NCBI RefSeq assembly: GCF_900112285.1 | Contig: NZ_FOKZ01000015.1 | Location: 49,877-113,876, forward strand | DNA: 64,000 nucleotides | Source of the DNA: Polaromonas sp. OV174 | GTDB taxonomy: Bacteria; Pseudomonadota; Gammaproteobacteria; Burkholderiales; Burkholderiaceae_C | Reading direction: 5' to 3' | Program-made: the position numbers and the translations under genes | Notes under the pieces: model-generated | Databases searched by the model: none | Told to the model about the DNA's origin: nothing | What the model saw: the letters and a program-made list of their open reading frames with translations, nothing else | Part shown: positions 35,938 to 46,292 of the stretch, piece by piece | Position numbering within the stretch: the stretch's first letter is position 1 | Layout: each line of letters opens with the position of its first letter

Positions 35938-37476
35938 ATGGCTGACAAACTCATTATTTTCGACACCACCTTGCGCGACGGCGAGCAGTCGCCAGGTGCT
36001 TCCATGACGCGCGATGAAAAACTGCGCATTGCCCGTCAACTGGAGCGTCTGAAGGTTGATGTGATTGAAGCCGGTTTTGCCGCCAGCTCGAACGGGGACT
36101 TTGAAGCGGTGCAGGCGATTGCCAACACCATCAGGGACTCCACCATCTGCTCGCTTTCGCGCGCTAATGACAGGGATATTTCCCGCGCTGCCGAAGCCCT
36201 CAAAGGGGCGGCGAATGCCCGCATCCATACTTTCATTGCAACCAGCGCCTTGCACATGGAGAAAAAGCTGCGCATGAGCCCGGAGCAGGTGTTGGAGCAG
36301 GCCAAGCTTTCTGTGCGTTTTGCCCGCAATCTCGTGGCCGACGTCGAGTTCAGCCCGGAAGACGGCTACCGCAGCGACGTGGACTTTTTGTGCCGCGTGA
36401 TCGAAGCCGTGATCGCCGAAGGTGCGACCACCATCAACGTGCCCGACACCGTCGGTTATGCCGTTCCCGAGTTGTATGGCAATTTCATCAAGACCCTGCG
36501 CGAACGGGTGCCCAATAGTGACAAGGCCATCTGGTCTGTGCATTGCCACAACGACCTGGGCATGGCTGTGGCCAATTCTCTGGCCGGCGTGAAAATCGGC
36601 GGCGCGCGCCAGGTCGAATGCACGATCAACGGCCTGGGCGAGCGCGCCGGTAACTGCTCGCTGGAAGAAATCGTCATGGCGGTGAAAACACGCAAGGATT
36701 ATTTCGGCCTGGATATGAACATCGACCCGCTGCACATCGTGGCGGCCAGTCGCATGGTCAGCCAGACCACTGGTTTTGTGGTGCAGCCGAACAAGGCCGT
36801 GGTTGGTGCCAATGCTTTTGCCCACGCTTCCGGCATTCACCAGGATGGCATGTTGAAGGCGCGCGAGACCTATGAAATCATGCGTGCCGAAGACGTGGGC
36901 TGGAGCTCCAACAAGATGGTGTTGGGCAAGCTCAGTGGCCGCAATGCGTTCAAGCAGCGCTTGCAGGATCTCGGCATCCAGATGGAAAGCGAAGCTGATA
37001 CCAATGCTGCTTTTGCGCGTTTCAAGGAACTGGCCGACGGCAAGAGCGAAATTTTCGACGAAGACATCCTGGCCTTGGTCAGCGAGGAAAGCCATACCCA
37101 CGAAAAGGAGCAATACGCCTTCGTGTCCCTGTCGCAGCACAGTGAAACCGGCGAGCGCCCCCAGGCTAGCGTCGTTTTCACGGTCAATGGACAGGAAGTC
37201 AAAGGCGAATCGGACGGCAACGGCCCGGTCGATGCCTCCCTTAAGGCTATCGAATCACATGTGCAAAGCGGTGCGGAGATGGTGCTCTATTCGGTGAATG
37301 CTATTAGCGGCTCCACGGAGAGCCAGGGGGAAGTGACGGTGCGACTGCAAAACAGCGGTCGCGTGGTGAATGGCGTGGGCGCCGATCCCGATATCGTGGT
37401 CGCTTCTGCGAAGGCTTACCTGAGCGCCTTGAACAAACTGCAAAGTAAAGCTGACCGCGTTGCCGCACAGGGCTAG
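35938..37476 (+). CDS. leuA: 2-Isopropylmalate synthase, short form (LeuA type 1)
   Basis: This 512-residue enzyme belongs to the enterobacterial-type LeuA group: [21 protein letters not shown] at the N-terminus, [18 protein letters not shown] for metal binding, [12 protein letters not shown] with the conserved His residues, and a C-terminal leucine-binding regulatory domain (about 385-505). It shares only the catalytic motifs with the gene directly upstream, so the pair is not a recent duplication. A citramalate synthase role cannot be excluded by eye. AGGAG precedes the ATG. Confidence 0.93.
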   Translation: MADKLIIFDTTLRDGEQSPGASMTRDEKLRIARQLERLKVDVIEAGFAASSNGDFEAVQAIANTIRDSTICSLSRANDRDISRAAEALKGAANARIHTFIATSALHMEKKLRMSPEQVLEQAKLSVRFARNLVADVEFSPEDGYRSDVDFLCRVIEAVIAEGATTINVPDTVGYAVPELYGNFIKTLRERVPNSDKAIWSVHCHNDLGMAVANSLAGVKIGGARQVECTINGLGERAGNCSLEEIVMAVKTRKDYFGLDMNIDPLHIVAASRMVSQTTGFVVQPNKAVVGANAFAHASGIHQDGMLKARETYEIMRAEDVGWSSNKMVLGKLSGRNAFKQRLQDLGIQMESEADTNAAFARFKELADGKSEIFDEDILALVSEESHTHEKEQYAFVSLSQHSETGERPQASVVFTVNGQEVKGESDGNGPVDASLKAIESHVQSGAEMVLYSVNAISGSTESQGEVTVRLQNSGRVVNGVGADPDIVVASAKAYLSALNKLQSKADRVAAQG

Positions 37477-37485
37477 TGTGTGAGG

Positions 37486-37515
37486 GTCATTGAAAAGTTG
37501 TTTTTATTCAATGAC
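37486..37515 (+). other. Hairpin after the second leuA
   Basis: A perfect 9-bp stem (GTCATTGAA with TTCAATGAC) encloses a 12-nt loop. No T run follows, so it is not a standard terminator. It may stabilise the mRNA 3' end. Confidence 0.6.
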
Positions 37516-37584
37516 TTAGCGCGATAAGTTGCTGCATGGGTGACTAAACTCCTTAGAATAGTCAAAAAATAAGTGTATCGTTAA

Positions 37585-37621
37585 GAAAGTCACGCAAGGT
37601 TTTGATATTGCGTGACTTTTT
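37585..37621 (+). terminator. Terminator between the leu genes and pbpG
   Basis: A stem of about 11 bp (AAGTCACGCAA at 37587 with TTGCGTGACTT ending 37618) around a 10-nt loop runs into five T. It lies only 60 bases before pbpG, so the pbpG promoter must overlap it or lie within those 60 bases. Confidence 0.9.
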
Positions 37622-37680
37622 CTATTTCTATACACTTCAGCCATCCCCGCCAGTGCAATTCAAATCAGAAAATACCCGCC

Positions 37681-38742
37681 ATGTCTAATCAGATTTTCAA
37701 TCGTGCATTAAAAATCGCTGGACTTCTGACCATGTTGGCGGCCCTTGCCGTGCCGACGGTCAATGCGGCAACGGCAAAACGCGCGATTGTAAAAAAACCG
37801 CATGTCACGAAAGCTGTGGCATCGAAAAAAGTGGTCGCAACTCGCAAGAGTGCCCGTTTCGTGGCTGGTACGAGCAGCAAGCGCAAATCAATAGTGCGTG
37901 CAGCGGTGGTTGTGCCTGCCAAACCGTCGTTCGGCCAGATCGCCGGTTTGCATGGCGCCCAGGATCCACTGGACTTGAAGTCCAGCGTTGCTTTGGTGAT
38001 TGATCAAGACACCCGTGAGGTGCTGTTCAGCAAAAATGATCACGCGGTGTTGCCAATTGCCTCGCTGACTAAGTTGATGACAGGGGTCATCATCAGTGGA
38101 GCCAAATTGCCCATGGATGAAATGATCACCGTGGCGCAGGACGATGTTGACACTGAAAAAGGTAGCCGTTCACGCCTTAGGGTCGGCACCACATTGTCAC
38201 GCGGCGAGTTGTTGCACTTGGCCTTGATGTCCAGTGAAAATCGCGCCGCTCATGCGCTGGGCCGTACTTATCCTGGTGGCCTGGCAACTTTTGTCAACTT
38301 GATGAATGCCAAGGCCAAGATGCTGGGCATGAATGACACCAGCTATGTTGAGCCGACCGGCCTTTCCAGTCGCAACCAGTCGAGCGCTCAGGATTTGGCT
38401 ACGCTGGTCAACGCCGCCCATGGCGATCCCATGCTGCGCGAATTGACCACCTCCACCGGTTACCAGGTTGAAGTCGGTAAGCATATGCTGCAGTACAACA
38501 ACACCAACCGTCTGGTGAAGAACCCGGATTGGGATATCGGCTTGCAAAAAACCGGCTACATCTCGGAAGCCGGTCAATGCCTGGTGATGCAGACCAAAAT
38601 TGCTGGCCGCAAACTGATCATGGTGTTTTTGGATTCTGCCGGCAAGCTGAGCCGCCTGGGAGACGCCGAGCGTGTGCGTCGCTGGGTCGAATCGAATCCT
38701 GTCATGAAGGTCAGCGCTTCTGCCAAGCAGATCAGCGGTTAA
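37681..38742 (+). CDS. pbpG: D-alanyl-D-alanine endopeptidase (PBP7-like)
   Basis: This is a periplasmic low-molecular-weight penicillin-binding protein (peptidase S11) that trims peptidoglycan. The three active-site motifs are visible: SLTK (LPIASLTKLMTG), SEN (LMSSENRAAHALG) and KTG (LQKTGYISEAG). The start at 37681 gives a signal peptide (about residues 10-29, GLLTMLAALAVPTVNA). It is followed by an unusual 45-residue Lys/Arg/Val-rich basic linker before the catalytic domain, which might bind anionic polymers. Confidence 0.94.
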   Translation: MSNQIFNRALKIAGLLTMLAALAVPTVNAATAKRAIVKKPHVTKAVASKKVVATRKSARFVAGTSSKRKSIVRAAVVVPAKPSFGQIAGLHGAQDPLDLKSSVALVIDQDTREVLFSKNDHAVLPIASLTKLMTGVIISGAKLPMDEMITVAQDDVDTEKGSRSRLRVGTTLSRGELLHLALMSSENRAAHALGRTYPGGLATFVNLMNAKAKMLGMNDTSYVEPTGLSSRNQSSAQDLATLVNAAHGDPMLRELTTSTGYQVEVGKHMLQYNNTNRLVKNPDWDIGLQKTGYISEAGQCLVMQTKIAGRKLIMVFLDSAGKLSRLGDAERVRRWVESNPVMKVSASAKQISG

Positions 38743-38803
38743 TTCCCGCACTTTCTAGGGGCTGATCAATCCAGCTTGCGGCACCGCCGCCATGGCTGGG
38801 AAG

Positions 38804-38867
38804 ACTATAGTTTTTATAGCTAAACCTGCCCTTAGCATAAGGGCTGGCGGCTAGTTTTTGGCTTGAA
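38804..38867 (+). repeat. Repeat family A copy overlapping the IclR gene end
   Basis: The core ACTATAGTTTTTATAGC is followed by GGGCTGGCGGCTAG and TTTTTGGCTTGA. The TAG stop codon of the IclR-family gene (38851) and its last five or so codons lie inside the copy. Confidence 0.75.
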
Positions 38868-39642
38868 CCGGCCGATAGCCCAAGGCCGTTGAAATTTCAT
38901 TGGCCGTCGCCTGCAGCTTGGGTAGCCAGTGTTCCTCAAGACGGTCTGCAGGCGCTGAAATCGACAGGCCTGCCACCAGCTTGTTCTGATCGTCGTAGAT
39001 GCCGGCGGCCATGCAGCGCACCCCCAGTTCCAGTTCCTCGTTGTCGCGCGCGATGCCGTATTGCCGCGCTTTGGAGAGTTCCCGCTCCAGGATGGGGAGC
39101 TGAGTGATGCTGTTGCGGGTCTGCCCTGGCAGACCGGTGCGTGTGGCATAGCTGCGCAAGCGCTGCGGATCGTCAAACGCCAGGAACAGCTTGCCGACGG
39201 ACGTCAGGTGCAGCGGTGCTCGCCCGCCTATGGCGCGCACCACCTGCATGCCGGATCGCTCGCTGTACGCGCGTTCTACATAGACGATTTCATCGCCCTG
39301 GCGCATGCTCAGGTTGACCGGTTGTTGGGTCAGCTTGTGCAGTTCGCGCATGGGGGTGAGGGCGGCATCGCGCACATTGAGCCGCGCCTTGACCAGATTG
39401 CCCAACTCCAGCAAGCGCATGCCTAGCCGGTAGTTGCCGGCAGCAGGGCGGTCAACAAAACGCCCGGTCGCCAGGTCGTTCAGGATGCGGTGTGCGGTCG
39501 AGGGATGTAAGCCAGATTTTTCACTGATCTCCTTGAGCGATACCGCCTCTTCGCGGCTTGCCAGGATTTCGAGCAGGTTGAACATGCGTTCAATGACCTG
39601 AACGGTCGGGGTGGCGGGCAGGGCGTTGTCGGGCTTTTTCAT
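38851..39642 (-). CDS. IclR family transcriptional regulator
   Basis: A DNA-binding regulator with an N-terminal winged helix (VQVIERMFNLLEILASREEAVSLKEIS, SGLHPSTAHRILNDLATGRF) and a C-terminal effector domain (HLTSVGKLFLAFDD, RDNEELELGVRCMAAGIYDDQ). With the ATG at 39642 it has 263 residues, the usual length. A longer frame upstream adds non-conserved residues. No metabolic target gene is adjacent, so its regulon is unknown. Its C-terminus runs into a dispersed repeat. Confidence 0.92.
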   Translation of the reverse strand: MKKPDNALPATPTVQVIERMFNLLEILASREEAVSLKEISEKSGLHPSTAHRILNDLATGRFVDRPAAGNYRLGMRLLELGNLVKARLNVRDAALTPMRELHKLTQQPVNLSMRQGDEIVYVERAYSERSGMQVVRAIGGRAPLHLTSVGKLFLAFDDPQRLRSYATRTGLPGQTRNSITQLPILERELSKARQYGIARDNEELELGVRCMAAGIYDDQNKLVAGLSISAPADRLEEHWLPKLQATANEISTALGYRPVQAKN

Positions 39643-39658
39643 GTGCAGACTTTCTGCG

Positions 39659-40441
39659 TCAAATTTTACCCTGTGAAATGTAACCTTGCTGGTTGACTGA
39701 TGCGGCTTCCAAGGGCACCCACTGTTCGCCCTGCAGTATTTCACTGGGTTTGAAGCCCGCCTTGTAATTCATCTTCTGGCTGTTGGCGATCCAATAGCCC
39801 AGGTAGACATAAGGCAGATCTAGGCGTTTGGCCTGCTCAATTTGCCAGAGCACGCTGTAGTTGCCGTAACCCGAGCGCATCTCGGGCTCATAAAAGGTGT
39901 AAACGGCAGAAATGCCATCTTCCAGCACGTCCAGAATGGACACCATCTTGAGCGTGCCGGCCTCGCCATTGGGGAGGTTTTCGCGAAATTCCACCAGACG
40001 CGAATTGACCCGGCTTTGCAGCAAGAACTGGGTGTACTGGTCAATGCTGTCGTGGTCCATGCCGCCGCCGGCGTGGCGACTGTTCTGGTAGCGCAGGTAG
40101 AGCTGGTAGTGCTCGGGCATGAAGCACAGCTTGAGAATGCGCACCTGCAGTGTCTGGTGTTGGCGCCAGGCGCGGCGCTGGCTGCGGTCGGCCTTGAATT
40201 GCTTGACCGGCACGCGCAGCGGCAAGCAAGCCTGGCAGCCGTCGCAGTAAGGCCGGTAAGTAAACATGCCGCTACGCCGAAAGCCCTGGGTGACCAGTTC
40301 CGAATAGGCATCGTTATGAATCAGGTGGCTGGGCGTGGCCACCTGCGAGCGGGCCTGCTTGCCCGGCAGATAGCTGCAGGGATAGGTCGCCGTGGCATAA
40401 AACTGCACGGTTTGCAGGGGCAGGTCTTTGAGGTGCGTCAC
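39659..40441 (-). CDS. bpt: Aspartate/glutamate leucyltransferase (Bpt)
   Basis: Bpt attaches Leu from leucyl-tRNA to N-terminal Asp or Glu and so marks proteins for ClpAP degradation. The ATE-type N-terminal Cys motif is seen in [13 protein letters not shown] and [15 protein letters not shown]; the C-terminal domain has [24 protein letters not shown] and [19 protein letters not shown] choose the GTG at 40441, because it overlaps the aat stop codon (GTGA) and gives 260 residues with a standard N-terminus ([14 protein letters not shown]). The ATG 60 bases upstream would extend it into aat. Confidence 0.93.
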   Translation of the reverse strand: MTHLKDLPLQTVQFYATATYPCSYLPGKQARSQVATPSHLIHNDAYSELVTQGFRRSGMFTYRPYCDGCQACLPLRVPVKQFKADRSQRRAWRQHQTLQVRILKLCFMPEHYQLYLRYQNSRHAGGGMDHDSIDQYTQFLLQSRVNSRLVEFRENLPNGEAGTLKMVSILDVLEDGISAVYTFYEPEMRSGYGNYSVLWQIEQAKRLDLPYVYLGYWIANSQKMNYKAGFKPSEILQGEQWVPLEAASVNQQGYISQGKI

Positions 40442-41220
40442 GATGGTGTGGGCATGTCGGTCGACAAAATCTGATTCCAGTATAGGGGCTGGAATTGCCA
40501 CTTGGGTGCGGCTTGGTACACCTGCCGGCCCAGGTGGGCGGCGAACTCTGAACGACTGATTTCCGCTGCTCCCAGCGAGGCCAGGTGCGGTGTGTTTTGC
40601 TGGCAGTCAATCATCGCGATGCCGCTGGCACGGCAAAACGCCACCAGCGCCGCCAAGGCGATTTTTGAGGCGTCGGTCTGGTGCGCGAACATGGATTCGC
40701 CAAACACCATTCGCCCCAGATTGACGCAGTACAGGCCGCCGGCCAGTTCTCCGTTGATCCAGGTTTCCACGCTGTGGGCGTGGCCGGCCTCATGCAGGGC
40801 GCGGTAGGCCTGCACCATGTCGGGAACAATCCAGGTGCCGGATTGGCCGGCGCGAGGTTTCTCGGAACAGGCGCTGATGACCCGCTCGAAGGCGTTGTCA
40901 AAGCGAATCTCGCAGCTGGCGTCAAGCTGGAAGCGCCGCAGGCTTTTACGCAGGGAGCGGTGCAGCTTGAAGTGCCGGGTTTGCAACACCATGCGCGGGT
41001 CTGGGCTCCACCACAGCACCGGCTGGTCCAGGCTGTACCACGGGAAAATCCCCTGCGAGTAAGCCTGAATCAGCGTGGGCAGATCCAGTGTCTCGCCTGC
41101 TGCCAGCAGGCCGGGCGCCGGGTCTGCCAGGCCCCAGGCGCTTTCCAGAGGGGGAAAGGCCTGGCCGTCAGCCAGCCAGGGCACGGGGCGCGGCTGTTTC
41201 TCTGCGGAGCCGTGGGTCAT
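40438..41220 (-). CDS. aat: Leucyl/phenylalanyl-tRNA-protein transferase
   Basis: Aat adds Leu or Phe to N-terminal Arg or Lys, the primary step of the bacterial N-degron pathway. Family segments are clear: [57 protein letters not shown] and [21 protein letters not shown]. The length of 260 residues is normal. It is followed without a gap by bpt, which handles acidic N-termini, so both branches of the pathway share one transcript. Confidence 0.96.
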   Translation of the reverse strand: MTHGSAEKQPRPVPWLADGQAFPPLESAWGLADPAPGLLAAGETLDLPTLIQAYSQGIFPWYSLDQPVLWWSPDPRMVLQTRHFKLHRSLRKSLRRFQLDASCEIRFDNAFERVISACSEKPRAGQSGTWIVPDMVQAYRALHEAGHAHSVETWINGELAGGLYCVNLGRMVFGESMFAHQTDASKIALAALVAFCRASGIAMIDCQQNTPHLASLGAAEISRSEFAAHLGRQVYQAAPKWQFQPLYWNQILSTDMPTPS

Positions 41221-41276
41221 AGATAGAAAGGCATTGCTACGAAGGCTGGGGTTTGGGTGTCGGTTTTTTTGGAATT

Positions 41277-41340
41277 GCTATTGTTTTAATAGCTGTTTGT
41301 GACCGATACATATGGGCTGTAGTCCTATTTTGTTCCAAAA
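41277..41340 (+). repeat. Repeat family A copy between aat and upp
   Basis: The core GCTATTGTTTTAATAGC is followed by TGTTTGTGACCG, GGGCTGTAGTCCTATTT and a T/C-rich end. It is a full-length copy and overlaps the 3' end of upp by about 16 bases. Confidence 0.85.
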
Positions 41341-41954
41341 ATTCGGTCACCAGCATCGCCCAGTCCGGGCAGGATGTAGCCATGCTCGTTCAGCTCACGA
41401 TCGATGGCAGCCGTAAAGATCGGAACGTCGGGATGGGCTTTTTGCAGCGTGGCAATGCCTTCAGGGGCGGCCAGCAGGCAAACAAATTTCAGTGAGCGGG
41501 GCTGCAGCTGCTTGAGGCGAGTTACGGCGGCGGCGGCGGAGTTGCCGGTGGCCAGCATGGGGTCAATCACGATGATGTCGCGCTCGGCCATTTCCTGCGG
41601 CATCTTGAAGTAGTACTCAACCGGTTGCAGGGTGTTCGGGTCCCGGTACAAACCAATATGGCCCACGCGCGCGCCTGGCACCACATTCAGGAAACCGTCC
41701 AGAAAGCCATTGCCGGCACGCAGTATGGACACCAGCACCAGTTTTTTGCCGTCAATAATCTTGCTGGTCATGGTTTCCAGCGGGGTTTCGACCTCGATGT
41801 CCTGCAGCGGCATGTCGCGCGTCACTTCATAGGCCATCAGGCTGCTTAACTCATTAAGCAAGGTGCGAAAGGTGTTGGTGGAGGCATCCTTGCGGCGCAT
41901 CAGGGTCAGCTTGTGCTGCACCAAGGGATGGTTGATCAGGTGAACATTGCTCAT
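41325..41954 (-). CDS. upp: Uracil phosphoribosyltransferase
   Basis: Upp salvages uracil with PRPP to UMP. The PRPP-binding motif [21 protein letters not shown] is intact, as are RAGNGFLDG and the uracil-binding [13 protein letters not shown] at the C-terminus. The length of 209 residues is usual. It stands as a single gene 36 bases downstream of the HerA-like ATPase gene on the same strand. Confidence 0.96.
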   Translation of the reverse strand: MSNVHLINHPLVQHKLTLMRRKDASTNTFRTLLNELSSLMAYEVTRDMPLQDIEVETPLETMTSKIIDGKKLVLVSILRAGNGFLDGFLNVVPGARVGHIGLYRDPNTLQPVEYYFKMPQEMAERDIIVIDPMLATGNSAAAAVTRLKQLQPRSLKFVCLLAAPEGIATLQKAHPDVPIFTAAIDRELNEHGYILPGLGDAGDRIFGTK

Positions 41955-41990
41955 GATTAAAGGTCTTTCTTGTTATGGCGAATTCAGTGC

Positions 41991-43508
41991 TCAGCGGCTT
42001 TTCCCGCCAAAAATGCTGCCCAGCACGCCGCGTATGATTTCTCGTCCCACGGTGGAGCCCATGGTGCGCACGGCGGATTTCGCCATGCTTTGCGCCAGGC
42101 CATCGTGCTTGCCGCCGCGCGGGCCGGTGCTGCCAAACAGCATATCGTTCAGCCCACCGAGAAGGCCGCCGGATGCTGATTGACCCAGCGCGCCGCCATT
42201 GGCGCTTTTGCCGGCTTCGGACGCCGCCGCCTCGGCGCGGCCCTGAAGCCTTTCATAAGCCGATTCGCGGTCGATTTCTTTCTCGTAGACGCCGGCCACC
42301 AGCGAGTTTTGCAGCAGCGCCTGGCGCTGCTCTGGCGTGATGGGGCCAATCTGGCTGCCCGGTGGCAGCACGTAGACGCGTTCGGTGATGTTGGGCCTAC
42401 CCTTGGCGTCCAGAAAGCTCACCAGCGCCTCGCCCACAGCCAGCTCGGTGATGGCGGTCTCGATGTCCAGGCCAGGCTTTTGCCGCATGGTGGTGGCCGT
42501 GGCCTTGACGGCCTTCTGGTCGCGCGGGGTGTAGGCGCGCAGCGCATGCTGCACCCGGTTGCCGAGCTGGGCCAGCACCGAATCGGGAATGTCCAGCGGG
42601 TTCTGCGTGACGAAATAAACGCCCACGCCCTTGGAGCGCACCAGGCGCACCACCAGCTCGATGCGCTCCACCAGCACCTTGGGCGCCTCGTTGAACAGCA
42701 GGTGCGCCTCGTCAAAGAAGAACACCAGTTTGGGTTTCTCGGGGTCGCCAATTTCGGGCAACTGCTCAAACAGCTCGGACAGCATCCACAGCAAAAAGGT
42801 CGCGTAGAGGCGGGGCGAGTTCATCAGTTTGTCGGCCGTCAGGATGTTCACGACGCCGTGGCCCGTGCTGTCGGTCTGCATGAAGTCGCTGATGTTGAGC
42901 ATGGGCTCGCCGAAGAACTTGTCTGCGCCCTGGGTCTCGATCTGCAGCAAGCCGCGCTGGATGGCGCCCACACTGGCGGCGCTGACGTTGCCATATTTGG
43001 TGGTGAATTCGCTGGCGTTGTCGCCCACGTACTGCAGCATGGCGCGCAGGTCTTTCAGATCCAGCAGCAGCAAACCGTTGTCGTCGGCAATCTTGAACAC
43101 CAGATTGAGTACGCCGGCCTGGGTTTCGTTGAGGTTGAGCATGCGGCCCAGCAGCAGCGGGCCCATGTCGGAAATGGTGGCGCGCACCGGGTGCCCCTGC
43201 TCGCCGAACACATCCCACAGCGTGGCGGGGCAGGCCAGGGGCTCGGGAATGTCAATATCGCGCTCTTTCAGGATGGCGGCCATTTTTTCGCCGATGCTGC
43301 CGGACTGGCTGATGCCGGTCAGGTCGCCCTTCACGTCAGCCATGAACACCGGAACGCCGATTTTCGAGAAGTTTTCCGCCAGGGTTTGCAAGGTCACCGT
43401 CTTGCCGGTACCGGTCGCGCCCGTGATCAGGCCATGGCGATTGGCCAGCGCCGGCAGCAGCTCGCAAAGCGTGGAGGCATTTTTTGCAATCAGTAGCGGA
43501 TCGGCCAT
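41991..43508 (-). CDS. HerA-like ATPase (DUF853 family)
   Basis: The 505-residue protein has a Walker A motif ([13 protein letters not shown], near residue 30) and a Walker B ([17 protein letters not shown]), with [40 protein letters not shown] after it. This fits the YjgR/DUF853 branch of HerA/FtsK-like ATPases, whose cellular role is not settled. The C-terminus (about 430-505) is Gly/Ala/Ser-rich with [20 protein letters not shown]. There is no NurA nuclease gene beside it, so a DNA end-resection role is doubtful. Confidence 0.88.
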   Translation of the reverse strand: MADPLLIAKNASTLCELLPALANRHGLITGATGTGKTVTLQTLAENFSKIGVPVFMADVKGDLTGISQSGSIGEKMAAILKERDIDIPEPLACPATLWDVFGEQGHPVRATISDMGPLLLGRMLNLNETQAGVLNLVFKIADDNGLLLLDLKDLRAMLQYVGDNASEFTTKYGNVSAASVGAIQRGLLQIETQGADKFFGEPMLNISDFMQTDSTGHGVVNILTADKLMNSPRLYATFLLWMLSELFEQLPEIGDPEKPKLVFFFDEAHLLFNEAPKVLVERIELVVRLVRSKGVGVYFVTQNPLDIPDSVLAQLGNRVQHALRAYTPRDQKAVKATATTMRQKPGLDIETAITELAVGEALVSFLDAKGRPNITERVYVLPPGSQIGPITPEQRQALLQNSLVAGVYEKEIDRESAYERLQGRAEAAASEAGKSANGGALGQSASGGLLGGLNDMLFGSTGPRGGKHDGLAQSMAKSAVRTMGSTVGREIIRGVLGSIFGGKSR

Positions 43509-43598
43509 AGTTTGTGTATTCCTTATGAAATCTGACTGGGGTGCGGGTGAAAAGTAAAATGCAAGGAGTAGATTAAATCAATTGCAAAAGGATTTCCC

Positions 43599-44324
43599 GT
43601 GGCTGGTCATAGTAAATGGGCGAATATTCAGCACCGCAAGGGTCGCCAGGACGAAAAACGCCAGCGCATCTGGACGCGCGTGATGCGCGAGATCATGGTG
43701 GCGGCCCGCATGGGCGGCGGTGACCTCAGTACCAATCCGCGCTTGCGCCTGGCAGTTGACAAGGCCAAGGCGGCCAACATGCCCAATGAAAACGTCAAGT
43801 ACGGCATCGCCAAAGCCACCGGTAGCCTGGAAGGCGTTCACTACGAAGAAGTTCGTTACGAGGGTTACGGCATTGGCGGAGCGGCCATCATCGTGGACTG
43901 CATGACCGATAACCGCGTTCGTACCGTGGCGGAAGTCCGCCATGCGTTTTCCAAGCATGGCGGCAACATGGGCACTGAAGGCTCGGTGGCTTTTCAGTTC
44001 AAACATTGTGGCCAGCTGATTTTTGCGCCCGGAACGAGTGAAGACAAAATCATGGAAGTCGCGCTGGAGGCGGGTGCCGACGACGTGATTACCCACGATG
44101 ACGGCGCCATTGAGGTGCTGACGCCTTACACCGGCTTTGAAGCCGTCAAACATGCACTTGAGGCCGCCGGACTGACGGCCGAACTGGCCGAAGTCACCAT
44201 GCGCGCTGATAACACCATTGAGCTGACGGGCGATGATGCCCAGAAGATGCAAAAGCTGCTGGATGTGCTGGAAGACCTAGACGATACGCAGGACGTTTTT
44301 CACAACGCAGCCTTGTCGCATTAA
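43599..44324 (+). CDS. yebC: YebC/PmpR family protein
   Basis: The family was long described as transcriptional regulators, and recent work links members to translation of proline stretches. The N-terminal signature [20 protein letters not shown] and the block [14 protein letters not shown] are intact. The length of 241 residues is normal. It begins at GTG with AAAGGA eight bases upstream. It opens the long purD-hemF-nadD-rsfS series. Confidence 0.95.
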   Translation: MAGHSKWANIQHRKGRQDEKRQRIWTRVMREIMVAARMGGGDLSTNPRLRLAVDKAKAANMPNENVKYGIAKATGSLEGVHYEEVRYEGYGIGGAAIIVDCMTDNRVRTVAEVRHAFSKHGGNMGTEGSVAFQFKHCGQLIFAPGTSEDKIMEVALEAGADDVITHDDGAIEVLTPYTGFEAVKHALEAAGLTAELAEVTMRADNTIELTGDDAQKMQKLLDVLEDLDDTQDVFHNAALSH

Positions 44325-44350
44325 TTAAAAAATACCTTGAAAGCAGCAGC

Positions 44351-45643
44351 ATGAAAGTTTTAGTCGTGGGCGGCGGTGGCCGTGAACATGCCCTGGCCTG
44401 GAAATTGGCCCAGTCTCCCAAAGTGCAGGCGGTGTATGTGGCGCCGGGCAATGGTGGCACTGCCTTGGATAGGCAGTTGAAGAATATAAACATCACGGAT
44501 GTTCAGGCGCTGCGTGCCTGGGCTGCTACTGAAAATATAGCGTTGACGGTGGTTGGGCCGGAGCAGCCGCTGGCGGCCGGTATTGTTGATGAGTTCCGTG
44601 CCCATGGCCTGCGGGTGTTTGGTCCGACCAAGGCCGCGGCGCAATTGGAAAGCTCCAAGGCCTTTTCCAAGGCCTTCATGAAGCGCCACAACATTCCGAC
44701 CGCGGAATACGAAACCTTTACCGATGCCGTGGCGGCACACGCCTATGTCGACGAAAAGGGTGCGCCCATCGTGGTCAAGGCTGATGGCCTGGCCGCCGGC
44801 AAGGGCGTGGTGGTAGCCATGACGCTGCGCGAGGCGCACGAGGCCATCGAGTTCATGCTGGCCACCGGCCCCGACCACAATGTGCTGGGCGTGACCCACA
44901 ACGAAGGCGGCGCGCGCGTCGTGATCGAGGAGTTCCTGCAGGGCGAGGAAGCCAGTTTCATCGTGATGTGTGACGGCAAGAATGTGGCGGCCATGGCCAC
45001 CAGCCAGGACCACAAGCGCTTGCTCGACGGCGATCAGGGTCCGAACACGGGCGGCATGGGGGCGTATTCACCGGCGCCGGTGGTGACGCCGGAAGTCCAT
45101 GCGCGGGCCATGCGTGAAATCATCTTGCCGACCATCAAGGGCATGGAGAAAGACGGCATTCCTTTCACCGGTTTCTTGTACGCCGGCCTCATGATTGACG
45201 CGCAGGGCAGGCCCAAGACACTGGAGTTCAACTGCCGCATGGGTGATCCGGAAACCCAGCCCATCATGATGCGGCTGAAAACCGATTTGTATGAAGTGAT
45301 GATGGCGGCCACCTCGGGTGGGCTGGATCAGGTCGAGCTGGAGTGGGATCGTCGTCCGGCCTTGGGTGTGGTCATGGCGGCCCATGGTTATCCGCTCCAT
45401 CCGCGCAAAGGCGATGTCATTCGTGGCTTGCCATCTGCGGCAGAGGATGCCGTGGTATTTCATGCCGGCACGCAGCAGCAAGACGCTGCCACGCTCACTT
45501 CCGGTGGCCGTGTGCTGTGCGTGACGGCGCTGGGCGATACGGTCAAGGCCGCGCAGCAACGCGCCTACGAACTCGCCCAGGGCATTGATTTTGACGGTGC
45601 GCAATACCGCAAGGACATTGGTTATCGGGCCGTCAAGTCCTGA
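44351..45643 (+). CDS. purD: Phosphoribosylamine-glycine ligase
   Basis: PurD performs the second step of purine synthesis. The N-terminal VLVVGGGGREHALAWKLAQS, the ATP-grasp part APIVVKADGLAAGKGVVVA, the metal-binding LEFNCRMGDPETQPIM and the central LLDGDQGPNTGGMGAYSPAP are all present. The 430-residue length is normal. It lies 27 bases behind yebC and eight bases before the acyltransferase gene. Confidence 0.97.
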   Translation: MKVLVVGGGGREHALAWKLAQSPKVQAVYVAPGNGGTALDRQLKNINITDVQALRAWAATENIALTVVGPEQPLAAGIVDEFRAHGLRVFGPTKAAAQLESSKAFSKAFMKRHNIPTAEYETFTDAVAAHAYVDEKGAPIVVKADGLAAGKGVVVAMTLREAHEAIEFMLATGPDHNVLGVTHNEGGARVVIEEFLQGEEASFIVMCDGKNVAAMATSQDHKRLLDGDQGPNTGGMGAYSPAPVVTPEVHARAMREIILPTIKGMEKDGIPFTGFLYAGLMIDAQGRPKTLEFNCRMGDPETQPIMMRLKTDLYEVMMAATSGGLDQVELEWDRRPALGVVMAAHGYPLHPRKGDVIRGLPSAAEDAVVFHAGTQQQDAATLTSGGRVLCVTALGDTVKAAQQRAYELAQGIDFDGAQYRKDIGYRAVKS

Positions 45644-45650
45644 CGGCTCA

Positions 45651-46292
45651 ATGAGCATGGATTTTCAGCCGCCTTACCCGGTTCAGTTGCGGGGGAGTCG
45701 GGTGGCCAAGGCGGTGTTGCGTTGTTTGGGCTGGCAGGCGGAATTTGAGGGCTTGCCCGCGCTGCAAGGCGTGATCGTGGTCTATCCGCACACCTCCAAT
45801 TGGGATTTCGTGATCGCCGTTCTTTTCAAGTGGTCGCTAGGCATACCTGTGCAGTTTTGGGGCAAAGACACCTTGTTTCGTATCCCCGGATTGGGCGCGT
45901 GGTTGCGCTGGCTGGGCGGCGTTCCGGTGGATCGCAGCTCGCCCAAGGGCGTGGTCGGCCAGATGGCGGCCCTGATGAGGGCGAAGAAGTGCAGCGGGCA
46001 GTATTTCTGGCTGGCCTTGTCGCCCGAAGGGACCCGCAAATACACCCCGGGCTGGCGCAGCGGTTTTTACCGGCTGGCGCTTGAGGCCGATGTGCCGATA
46101 GGACTCGCTGCCCTTGATTACTCACGCAAGCGGCTGGTGTTTCGTGATTTTTTACGTCTGACGGGGCAGGAATCGCAGGACATGGCGCGCATGGCGCTGG
46201 CTTTGGGTGACTGCCAAGGCCTGAGGCCAGTCGGCGCTGCACCCGTTGGCTTGCTCAATACTGATGCTCGTCGAGCAGATACCGTTGATTAA
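45651..46292 (+). CDS. Lysophospholipid acyltransferase family protein
   Basis: The 213-residue protein carries the acyltransferase block I as [14 protein letters not shown] (H-x4-D) and block III-like [22 protein letters not shown]. This places it in the PlsC-like superfamily; the exact acceptor is unknown. The ATG at 45651, with a second ATG two codons on, is the only sensible start, because the frame upstream lies in purD. The stop codon overlaps the hemF start (TAATG). Confidence 0.87.
   Translation: MSMDFQPPYPVQLRGSRVAKAVLRCLGWQAEFEGLPALQGVIVVYPHTSNWDFVIAVLFKWSLGIPVQFWGKDTLFRIPGLGAWLRWLGGVPVDRSSPKGVVGQMAALMRAKKCSGQYFWLALSPEGTRKYTPGWRSGFYRLALEADVPIGLAALDYSRKRLVFRDFLRLTGQESQDMARMALALGDCQGLRPVGAAPVGLLNTDARRADTVD

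Noticed and set aside
41991..43508. HerA-NurA type defence or DNA-repair system
   Set aside because: There is no nuclease, SIR2 or other defence gene beside the ATPase; its neighbours are upp and yebC.
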